Positions 41,601-50,400 of a stretch of 64,000 nucleotides of DNA are shown here, piece after piece (the stretch's first letter is position 1; every line of letters begins with the position of its first letter). The DNA is taken from NCBI RefSeq assembly GCF_003111685.1, contig NZ_CP022189.1, forward strand, positions 1 to 64,000. The letters are read 5' to 3'. This DNA is from Alloyangia pacifica. GTDB taxonomy: Bacteria; Pseudomonadota; Alphaproteobacteria; Rhodobacterales; Rhodobacteraceae. The notes under the pieces were generated by a model. It saw only the letters and a program-made list of their open reading frames with translations. It was not told where the DNA came from and made no database searches. The translations under genes were made by a program, and so were the position numbers.

Positions 41601-43409
41601 GCCCGCCTTGAGGATTCCAAGCGCCCCGACCAGCAGGTCGATCGAGCGGCGCGTGCAGAGGCCCACGACCACGCCCGGCCCGACGCCCATGGCCTGCAAC
41701 ACCTGCGCCGCGCGGTTGGCGCGGGCGTCGAGGTCGGCGTAGCTCAGGCTCTGCCCCTCGAAGACCAGCGCCACGGCCCCGGGGGTCTTGGCCACCTGCG
41801 CCTCGAACGCCGCCTGAACCGTCAGGTCGCGGTCATGCGCCACCCCGGTGGCGTTCCACAGGTCGATGACCATCGCGCGCTCGGCCTCGGGCAGGATCGG
41901 CAGGTCGCGAATCTCGGTGTCGCCGGTCAGATGCGCCGCGATCAGCTCAAGCCGGGCGGCGATCAGCTCCACCTGCGCGGCTGGGATGCGGCCGATGTCG
42001 GCATGCAGCAGGATGCCCTGAGCGGTCTGCTCGACGGTCAGCACCGCGCCGGGGATTGGCCCGGCGGCAAGGCTCAGCCCCAGATGCGGTACCTGTGGCG
42101 CACCGCTCAACTCGGGCGTGCGGGCGGGCAGATCGGTGGCAAAGCCCCGGCGCCTGCGCGCCTCGGTCATGGCCTCGGCCATACGTGCCTGCAGTGCGTC
42201 GGCATCCCCCTCGGCCTCAATGCGCAGCGGCACCCAGGGGGTGAGTATCCCGCTCTTGGCCAGCCCGCTCAGCGCGAGGTCCGCAAGGGCAATGTCGCAC
42301 ACCCCCTGCGGATCGTGCCGCACGGCAAAGGCAGCGACGACCGCGGCGAAATCGGCCTCGCCGAGCGAGAGCGTGCGTCGGGTGATCGCGCCCGCCTGCC
42401 GACCGAGACCCGGCATTTCAAAGGCGCACAGCGCGGCCAGCCGTCCGCGCCAGAAGGGTTCATGTGGGGCGACGGTCCGGATGGCGGTGTCGATCCGGGC
42501 GCGCTCCTCCGGCTCCACGAGATCCAGCGCTCCGCCGGGTTTGCCGACCTGCGCCACCAGCGCCGGCGCGCCGCAGGGATGGGTGAAATGCGCCAGCCGC
42601 AGCGCGCCGCTGCCGCAGGCAACGGTGAGATGATCGTCGCTGGCCTCGAGGATCTCCCCCGGGGTGCCACGCCCCTCGATCCCCCGGGCCTCGCCCACCA
42701 GCCAGATGCGCCCATTGGCGCGCACCTTCGGGGCCGAGAGCGGATTGGCATAGCCGCCGTGATCCAGCGCCCGAACCAGGCGGGCAAGGTCGGTGGCGGG
42801 CTTGGTGAAATCCAGCAGCCCGTGGCCCGAGGGCCGGTCGGCCAGCGCGTGGTAGCTGCGTTGCGAGAGGTCCTGCGGCAGGCGTTTCAGGTCGGTCGCC
42901 AGTTGATCGATCACCTCGTCGAAACTGTCGATGGCCGCCTCGAAAGCCTTGGCGTTCAGCGTCAGCGCGGTGTCGCTGGCCGAGATGTCGAAGCCGCGGG
43001 TCACGAGGATATCGCCCTCGTCCACGCCGCCCTCGATCATATGCCAGGTGATGCCATGGCGGGTTTCGCCCTCGATCAGCGCCCAGACCGGGGCATTGAG
43101 CCCGGCGTGCCGCGGCAGCGGCCCGTCGTGGAAATTGACCGCGCCCCTGACGGGCAGCGCCAGCACATCCGCGGGAATTATGTCCAGATTAGAGATCGAG
43201 AGCAGGTAATCGAAGGGCTGCGGCAGTCGCTCTGCCAGACCGGGACCGGGAGCGACGACCGCAATTCCCTGATCCGTCGCCCATTTCCCGATTTCGGGAT
43301 TTCTGGTCACAACCGCCTCGATGCGATGTCCGGCGGCGTGCAGCTTCCCGGCGCATTGCACCAGCAAGGACTCGTTGCCGATGACGACAGAGCTGAACTT
43401 GTCCATCAC
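38700..43409 (-). CDS. Loading NRPS: formyltransferase - C remnant - A interrupted by luciferase-like monooxygenase - PCP
   Basis: 1569 residues. Formyltransferase 1-290, with catalytic N92 and H94 (VNFHDGPLPR) and D130 (GGVDEGD) intact. Residues 315-515 look like the end of a condensation domain but have no HHxxxDG. Adenylation domain 520-1400: A3 YTSGSTGTPKG (679-689), A4 FDIS (723-726), A5 YGPTE (1197-1201), A7 YRTGDL, A10 NKKVDRK. Between A4 and A5, about 760-1115, lies a complete FMN-dependent luciferase-like monooxygenase of the MupA/Atu3671 group. PCP 1430-1500 has S1460 in GGHS. Pocket residues by alignment to GrsA read D-I-L-Q-F-G-M-I-W, close to the glycine code. No thioesterase, so the chain must pass on, probably to the PKS. 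Overlaps the glycosyltransferase gene by 4 bases. Confidence 0.9.
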   Translation of the reverse strand: MMDKFSSVVIGNESLLVQCAGKLHAAGHRIEAVVTRNPEIGKWATDQGIAVVAPGPGLAERLPQPFDYLLSISNLDIIPADVLALPVRGAVNFHDGPLPRHAGLNAPVWALIEGETRHGITWHMIEGGVDEGDILVTRGFDISASDTALTLNAKAFEAAIDSFDEVIDQLATDLKRLPQDLSQRSYHALADRPSGHGLLDFTKPATDLARLVRALDHGGYANPLSAPKVRANGRIWLVGEARGIEGRGTPGEILEASDDHLTVACGSGALRLAHFTHPCGAPALVAQVGKPGGALDLVEPEERARIDTAIRTVAPHEPFWRGRLAALCAFEMPGLGRQAGAITRRTLSLGEADFAAVVAAFAVRHDPQGVCDIALADLALSGLAKSGILTPWVPLRIEAEGDADALQARMAEAMTEARRRRGFATDLPARTPELSGAPQVPHLGLSLAAGPIPGAVLTVEQTAQGILLHADIGRIPAAQVELIAARLELIAAHLTGDTEIRDLPILPEAERAMVIDLWNATGVAHDRDLTVQAAFEAQVAKTPGAVALVFEGQSLSYADLDARANRAAQVLQAMGVGPGVVVGLCTRRSIDLLVGALGILKAGGAYLPLDPAYPAERLQHYIADSGAPVIVTQSALAKTLPEHDAQLLLLDADPRLSQAPAMRPEATSGPEDIAYLIYTSGSTGTPKGVMVEHHNVVNFFTGMDAVVPHESAGTWLAVTSLSFDISVLELFYTLARGFKVVLTSDEDRGLVSNGPMPLSDARMEFSLYYWGNDDGAGRDKYRLLLEGAKFGDRNGFCAVWTPERHFHAFGGPYPNPSVTGAAVAAVTETLAVRAGSVVSPLHHPARIAEEWAVIDNLTNGRAGLALASGWQPDDFVLRPENTPPDNKKAVIENISQIRELWAGRPVAFPRKDDSTHDVVTQPRPVSKELPLWLTVAGNPQTWKDAGTHGCHVLTHLLGQSIDDVAEMIRLYHAALREAGRDPKDFTVTLMLHSYIAETREQARETARGPMREYLRSAAALIKQYAWAFPAFKRPKGVNNAFDLDLDILEPNDLEAILDFAFERYFTESGLFGTVEDALERTEQLKRIGVGEIACLIDYGIPVETVLQGLRPLAEVVKRANVAPELAEEDFSIAAQILRHGVTHMQCTPSMARMIAMNDEARYALSKVAHLFLGGEPLPGALVEEFARITDASITNMYGPTETTIWSSTEDAHADEGVVNIGLPLANQQLYVLDEARQPVGVGVPGELWIGGEGVTRGYWGQEALTGERFVPNPFHSGRMYRTGDLVRRRMDGRIDFIGRVDHQVKLRGYRIELGEIEAVMEAQPEIAQAVVVAREDSPGDLRLVGYYTASAKVDEGGLRAAMGSGLPAFMVPAHFVRLDTFPLTPNKKVDRKALPAPVARRGTPTPVDAPMAAAPTPVATPAQTVDTTRVEAEIAEIWSTVLGVRGLSGRDNFFELGGHSLLAVQAHRAIRDGLGVKGLSITDIFRFPVLADLAERVAGLTGGVAAPAPKRAAPVGPVVLNALQTSTETGIGTETGRAVPEAAPPLNPRAQMRADLMARRREMRAKRRA

Positions 43410-44419
43410 AGTCTCTCCGCGTTCGCCTCTGCGCCGCCTGTCCCCGCGGGGACGGCGCGTCGCGCCGCGGGCCGGAACAGGGCGCGAAGGTCATGGGATA
43501 TCAGGTCGCGCAGGAAATGCGCGGGATCGGCGGCGGGCTTGCGCTGGATCACCCGACGCAGCCGCCAGAGCAGCCCGCCGCAGGCGTGCGACAGCGTCGC
43601 CAACACCGCGTAGCTTCTACCGTGGGTCTTGGAGAAATAATGCCAGCGGCTGTCGAGCCAGAAGGTGGGAATGCGGGTCCAGCGCTTCATGCCCGTCGAG
43701 ACCGAGCCGATGTGCATGACCTCGCTGCCTCGCACGTAATGGGTCTGATGCCCGGCACGGGCGGCGCGGTGGCAGAGCTCGGTTTCCTCGAAGTAAAGAA
43801 AGAAGGTCTCGTCGAAGAGCCCAATCTCAGCCAGCACCGCCTGCCGTATCATCAACGAGGCACCGGCCAGCCAATCCACGCGCTGTGTCCCCGCGGGGAC
43901 AGGCATCGGCACGGCCTTGCGCCGCAGCAGCCGCGAGACCGGGCCGAAGCGGGCGGCGCCTTCGAATTCCGAGGCGATGGAGGGGAAGCGGAACGCGGTC
44001 ATATGCGCCTCGCCGTCCTCGCCGTGAAGATAGCTCCCAGCCAGGCCGGCCTCGGGGTGCGCTTCAAGATGTGCGACCAGCGCGCGGATCGCACCCGGCG
44101 CGGGAAAGGCGTCGGAGTTCAGCAGGTAGACGTAGTCGGGGCGGCTGCCGTCCGACCATCCCGCCTGGATGCCGATGTTGTTGCCCGCGCCAAAGCCGCC
44201 ATTGTGGTCGGAGCCGATCAATCGGATCGGCGCGCCCCGGGCCCAGCCCTCTGCCGCGAGCGCTGCCTTCATCTTTTCGTAAGATCCGTCGCCGCTGGCA
44301 TTGTCGACGATGACCAGCTCGGCCTCGAGACCCTGCAGCGCCCGCAGCGCCGCCTGCGCCGAGCGCAGGGTCATCTCCGCCGTGCGGTAGTTGAGCGATA
44401 TGACGAGCACGCGCGGCAT
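43406..44419 (-). CDS. GT2 glycosyltransferase, WbbL-like (possible rhamnosyltransferase)
   Basis: 337 residues. GT-A fold with VIVDNASGDGS, NGGFGAGNNIG, the metal-site LLNSDAF and the WbbL-type block DWLAGASLMIR...FFLYFEETELCHRA. WbbL-like enzymes commonly transfer rhamnose from dTDP-rhamnose, and rfbD lies in the window at 60767-61621. The gene sits between the PKS (3-base gap) and the NRPS (4-base overlap), so it is an integral part of that operon and suggests a glycosylated product. Rhamnose as donor is inference. Confidence 0.85.
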   Translation of the reverse strand: MPRVLVISLNYRTAEMTLRSAQAALRALQGLEAELVIVDNASGDGSYEKMKAALAAEGWARGAPIRLIGSDHNGGFGAGNNIGIQAGWSDGSRPDYVYLLNSDAFPAPGAIRALVAHLEAHPEAGLAGSYLHGEDGEAHMTAFRFPSIASEFEGAARFGPVSRLLRRKAVPMPVPAGTQRVDWLAGASLMIRQAVLAEIGLFDETFFLYFEETELCHRAARAGHQTHYVRGSEVMHIGSVSTGMKRWTRIPTFWLDSRWHYFSKTHGRSYAVLATLSHACGGLLWRLRRVIQRKPAADPAHFLRDLISHDLRALFRPAARRAVPAGTGGAEANAERL

Positions 44420-44422
44420 GGG

Positions 44423-47400
44423 CTATTCCGCCGCCTCGGCAGGGAACGGCAGCGCCCGGCGGTCGGTGGCAGATGCCTCGGCTTCGGCCTCGGCAATGGC
44501 CTGCTGCATTTGCGCGGCCAGCACCCGCACGTTGGGCTCGAGCACCATGGAATCGTGATCCCCCGGCACCTCGTGCACCTCGACCCCGGGCACATATTGT
44601 CCCCAGTCGTTGTCGGCCAGCACGTAGGCGCGTTCCGAATTTACCATGCGGCCGCCGCCAACCTGCCACTTGCCGACCAGCGGCGGGCGGTAGAGCACCA
44701 GTCTCCCGTCCCAGGGGCGGACGCGGTACTGCGCCACGGCCTGCAGGAAGGCGGCTTCGATCTCGGCGTTGTGGAAGGCGTGCCCGGCATGGGTGGCCTC
44801 GCTGGCGCGGCGCTTGGCGATCTCCCAGCGCAGGCGGTTGCGCGCCCAGACCAGCGGGTAGAGCGGTCCTTTGGCCCTGGCTTCCTGCCACTGGATGCGC
44901 AGCCGGTCGGCGCGTCCGAGCGGGCGGCGTGTCGGCAATGGTGTGTCGAGCAGGACGCAGAGCGCGACCTCTTCGCCCAGGGACTCGAGCTGGCGGGCAA
45001 TCTCGTAGGCGGTGATCCCACCGCCCGAGAAGCCGCCGAGCATGTAGGGGCCCTCGGGCTGCACCTGCCGCATCTCGGCGATGTAATCGGCGGCGGCAGC
45101 CTCGATGGTCGCGTGGGGCGCCTCGCCGCCGTAAAGCCCCTTGGCCTGCAGCCCGTAAAAGCGCCGGTCGGCCCCCAGCAGATGCGCGAGATGGCGCAGG
45201 TTGAGCACGTTGCCGAACATCCCCGCCACGAGGAAGAACGGCCGGCGCGGCCCGCCCTCTCCGTCGTGCATCGGCACCAGATGGGTGAAGCGGCGCTCGG
45301 GGGTCTTGGGCGTTTCGCTCTCTGCACCGCCCACGTGGCCGGTGCGCTCGGCGATGAGCGCGGCGCAGCGGCGGATGGTCGGCGCCTCGAACAGCACCGA
45401 GATCGGGAAATCGACGCGGAAGGCCTTGCGCACCATGGCAAACAGTCGCACGGCGATCAGGCTGTGCCCGCCAAGGTCGAAGAAACTGTCTTCGGCTCCG
45501 ACGCTCTGCACGCCGAGAAGCTCCTGCCAGAACCCGGCGAGCGTGCGCTCTATCTCGCCTTCGGGGGCGACGAAATCGCTGTCCAGTTGCGGGCGTTCGA
45601 AGCCCTGTCCCTCGGGCGTGTCGAGGCTCGCGGCGGCACTCTGCCGTCTGAGCTGGTCGAGATCCATCGACGAGACCACCACCTGCGGCAGGCCGAGCGC
45701 CAGAGCGCGGGCAAAACCCTCGACGCCTTCTTCGGGCAGGATGCCCTGCGACAGGGTGTGGGCCAGCCGCTCCTCTGCGGGCGAGAGCGGCTGCGCTCCG
45801 CCCTGGTCCTCGGTCTCCAGCTCGGCAGCGGTGAGCCGCGGCGCGGCCTGCAACTGCTCGGGCGTGTCGAGGCGGCGGAGGGTGAAGCCGGTGATCTCCA
45901 TCAGCACGCTGCCATCTGGCGCGCAGAGGGTGACGTCGAAACTGGCGGTTCCGCTCTCGGCCCGATTGTCCGCCGCACTGCGGACCCAGCTCACGATACG
46001 ATCGGGCAAAGGTGCGTAGACGCGGACTCGGGCGTAGGACACCGGCACCCAGAGGTGGGTCGGCTGCCAGCCCGGGATCAGCGCCATCGCCCAGCCGGTG
46101 GCGATGTCGAGAAGCGCCGGGTGCAGCAGGCAGCCGTCCTGCGCCGCCTCGGGCGGCAAGGAGAGATCGGCAACCCCCTCGCCCTGCCCCAGCGCCGCGG
46201 CGTCGAGCACCTTCCAGCGCGGCCCGAAGGCAAGCTGCTGGTCCTGCGCGGCGGCGAGCTTGCTACCGCGCGGCGCGCGCTCGGGGGCAGCGCATCGGGC
46301 GCGCAGGGCTGTCACGTCGAGCCGTGCCGGGCGCTGCAGGGGCAGGAGCGACAGCGTCGCCTGCGCCGTGAGCGCGAAGCCACAACGACCATTCAGCGTT
46401 GCATCGGCCAGCACCTCGAAGCCGTACCCCTCGTCACGGCGGGTGAGTCGCAGGCGAAGGTCGCGGGGGCGATCAGCGGCCACCTGCAACGGGCGCAGGA
46501 AGGCGAGGTCGCGGATCTCGAAAGGCTGGTCTTCGTGCTGCGCCTTCAGCGCATGGGCTGCAAGGGTCAGATAGCCGGTGCCCGGCAAAAGGGCGTCGCC
46601 CGCGCGGGTGCGGTGCTCGTCGATGATCCAGTCATCTGTCGAGAGCGTGCTCGTGAACAGCCGGTTGCCGAAACGATCGAAGGTGGCGTTGCCAAGCAGT
46701 GGCAGGCCAGCGGGCGCCACGGGCGGCGCAGGCAGATCTCCGCTGCGGGCGGCGACGGCCTCGGCGGCCATGCCGACCTCGTTCCAGATGCCCCAGTTGA
46801 TCGCGGTGACCTGCGTCTGCCCGCCGGCGCGCGACCGCGCGAAGGCGTTGAGAAACTCGTTGGCGGCGACGTAATCCACCTGCCCCGCCGGGGCGGTGAC
46901 GGTGGAGGAGGACGAGAAGAGCGCGATCCAGTCGGTGGCGCCATCGGGGAAGACCTCGCCCAGCACCTGCGTGCCGTGGATTTTCGGGGTGAAGACGTCC
47001 TCCACCGAGGCCGGCGTCTTGGTCAGCAGAGGCGCGTCGTAGATGACGCCCGCGGCATGGATCACCCCGGTGATGCGGCCAAAGCGCGCCTCGGCCGCTT
47101 CCCGCGCGGCCTGAAGCTGAGCGCGGTTGCAGACGTCGGCGGCGATCACCATGACCTCGGCCCCGGCCTCCTCGAGCGCCAGCACAGCGCGGATGCGGCG
47201 GGCGATGGCCTCCTGCGGCGCGTGGCGGGCAAGGTATCCCGGCCAGCCCTCGCGCGCAGGCAGGGCGCGGCGGGCGACGAGGATCAGCTTGGCGCCGTGC
47301 TTTGCGAAGGCCATGCCGAGCGACAATCCAATGCCGCCGAAGCCACCGGTGAGCAGGTAGGTCCCCCGCCCCGGCTGCGGCGCGCCCTCGGGCAGCGGCA

Positions 47401-50400
47401 CGGGGGTCATGGTGCATTCGAACCGGCGGCCGTGTCGAAGGGCGGCGGTCGCATCCCCGGGCTCGGCAAGCAGGTCCTCGAGCACGAGATCGGTGAGCCG
47501 GGCGAAGGCGACCTCGTGCGCGGCCTCGGCCTTGCGCCGGGCAAAGGGCGTGTGGGCCCCGCGCTCGGGCAGGACCAGATCCAGCGTTTCGACACGCACA
47601 CCGGGCACTTCGCGCGGGATGACACGGGCAGGTCCGGCGATGGTCGCCTTGGACGGATGCGCCAGCGGCTCGTCCTGCACCTGCGCGGCGCCGGTGGTCA
47701 GAACGGTCATCTGCAGCGGGCGCGGCAGCGGTTCCTCGGCCATGGCCTGCGCGAGGAAGAGCAGCGAGTAGAAGCCCTGCTCCTGCACGCGGTGGAAGAA
47801 GCTCGAGCCGGGACGGTGAGTCTCCCCCTCGGTGACCAGCCAGAAATGCGCGATACGCGTGGGCACATGACCCCGAAGCGCGAGGTCCTGCAGCAGCAGG
47901 TCGTAGCCCTCGCGGCCCCGCTCGGGCGGCAGGATATAGGAGCTTTCCGAGAGGCGGGAGAAGGCATCGCCGGGGCGCACCTCGATCACCTCATGGCCAG
48001 CGGCACCGAGCCGCGCGGCGCAGCGGGCCGCGAGCCCGGCCTCGTCCATGAACATCAGCCAGACCTGCGGCTCGACCGTCGCAAGCGCCTCGGTGACGTC
48101 CAGCGCAGCCTCGGCGACGCGCGGGCGCCAGACCGGCTTCCAGCCCCAGTCGGTCAGGTTGTCGCTGCGCATCAGGTGCTTCGGCGCGGGCTCGGCCTGT
48201 TTGCCCGGCGCGATGAAGTAGGGCGCGCGCTGGAAGGCGTAGGTGGGCAGCACGACGCGGTTGCGGCGGGCCTCGCCCCAAACCTGCGCCCAGTCGATCT
48301 CGGCGCCGAGCGCCCAGAGACGGCCCAGCACCTCGAACATGTGGCGGTCGTCGGCGATCTCTTCGTCGGGGTGGCGCAGTGAGGAAAGCACCTGCTGGCC
48401 GGGCACCGCGGGGTGCTGGCGGGCAAGCGACGAAAGCGCCTTGCCCGGGCCGACCTCCAGGAAAATGCGGCTCTGATGCGCGGCAAGCGTCGCCACGCAA
48501 TCGGCGAAATGCACGGTCCCGCGCAGATGCTCGACCCAGTAATCGGGGCTGGTCGCCTCTTCGTCGGTCATCCAGCTGCCGCTGAGGTTCGAGGTCAGCG
48601 GGATGCGCGGCGGGCTGAGGTCGATGGAGCGCAGGTAGGCGCGGAACTGCTCGAGGATCGGCTCCAGCATCCGGCTGTGTGCGGCGATGTCGATGGCGAT
48701 GCGCTGGCAGTCGATGCCGTCCGCGATCAGTCTCTGTTCAAGCGATTTCAGCGCCTCTGCAGGCCCCGAGGCCACCGAAAGCTCGGGCGCATTGACCGCG
48801 CCGAGGTCGAGGTCGGCGCCGAGGTAGCCCTGCAATGTCTCGGCGGGCAGGCCGACCGAGAGCATGCCGCCTGCCGGCACCGTGTCGAAGAGCCGTCCGC
48901 GCAGGTGCACAAGGCCGATGCAATCCTCGAAGCTCATCACGCCGGCGATGCAGGCCGCGGTGTTCTCGCCCATGGAATGCCCCGCGAGCGCGGCGGGCTC
49001 GAGACCCCAGCTCATCCAGAGCTTCGCAAGCGCCACTTCCGTCATCAGGATCAGCGGCAGCTGCAAGGAGGGGCGTTTCAGCGCCTCCTCGGCCGCCGCC
49101 TTCGCTTCCGGCGCGGGCAGCCAGAGGGCGCCGATGTCCTCGTCGGTGATCTCGGCCAGCGCGGCCAGTCCGCGGTTCATCCAATCGGCGAAAACAGGCT
49201 CTGTTTCGTAAAGATCGCGCCCCATGCCGGCGTATTGCGCGCCGCCGCCGGGGAAGAGGAAGGCGACGTCGGGCCGGTCGAGCGCGCTATGGGTATGCAC
49301 CCGGCGGGGGGTGTTTTCCTCCAGCAGGCGCGCAGCCTCCTCATGGCTCGCGGCGACGACGACGCGGCGCTTTTCGAAGGCGCGGCGACCCTGCTTCAGG
49401 GTAAAGGCGACATCGGCCAGCGGCTGCTCCGGATGCGCGCGCAGGTGCGCGGCGAGGCGCTGCGCGTTCTGCTCCAGCGCCGCCTTGTTGCGGCCCGACA
49501 GGGTGAGGATCTGGAACGGCCAGTCGCTCACCTCCGAAGCCGGGCGCGGCGGCGCCTCCTGCAGGACCACGTGGGCATTGGTGCCGCCGACACCAAGCGA
49601 GTTCACCCCGGCGCGGCGCGGATGATCGCCGCGCGTCCACGGTGTCAGCCTGTCGTTCACCACGAAGCGCGAGTTTTCGAAGTCGATGGCGGGGTTGGGT
49701 TTCTCGTAGCTCAGCGAGGGCGGTATCTGCCCATGGTGCAGCGCCAGCGAGGTCTTGATCAGGCTCGCGACCCCGGCGGCGGTGTCGAGGTGGCCAATAT
49801 TCGTCTTCACCGAGCCGATCCGGCAATGCCCTTGCTCGGAGCCGCTTTCAGAGAAGGCCTGGGTCAGAGCCGCGACCTCGATGGGATCACCGAGATAGGT
49901 GCCGGTGCCGTGGCATTCGACGTAATCGATGCTGTCCGAACTGACGCCCGCCACGGCCTGCGCCTCGGCGATCGCCTGCGCCTGACCATCGACCGAAGGG
50001 GCGAGATAGCCAGCCTTGCCCGCGCCGTCGTTGTTGATCGCCGAGCCCTTGATGACCGCCCAGACATGATCGCCGTCGGCAAGCGCATCCCCGAGGCGGC
50101 GCAGCACCACGACCCCGGCGCCGGAGCCGAAGACCGTGCCCTGCGCGCGGTGATCGAAGGCATGGCATTCGCCGTCGGGCGAGAGGATTTCGTTCTCTCG
50201 GTAGAGATAGCCGCGCCCCTGCGGCAGCTCGATGGTCACCCCGCCCGCCAGCGCCATGTCGCATTCGCCTGCGAGCAGCGCCTGAACGGCGAAATGCGTG
50301 GCGACGAGCGAGGTGGAACAGGCGGTCTGCACGTTGACCGACGGCCCGTGCAGGTCGAGCACGTAGCTGAGCCGCGTGGTCAGGAAGTCCTTGTCGTTGC

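Noticed and set aside
38700..43409. Interrupted adenylation domain as an inactivating insertion
   Set aside because: All adenylation motifs on both sides and the inserted monooxygenase itself are intact, and such insertions are known in natural-product enzymes.
43493..48382. 1629-codon open frame on the plus strand opposite the PKS
   Set aside because: It has no recognisable domain and Arg/Gly/His/Gln-rich text, while the opposite strand encodes a full PKS with all motifs. Long antisense frames are common in 70% GC coding DNA.
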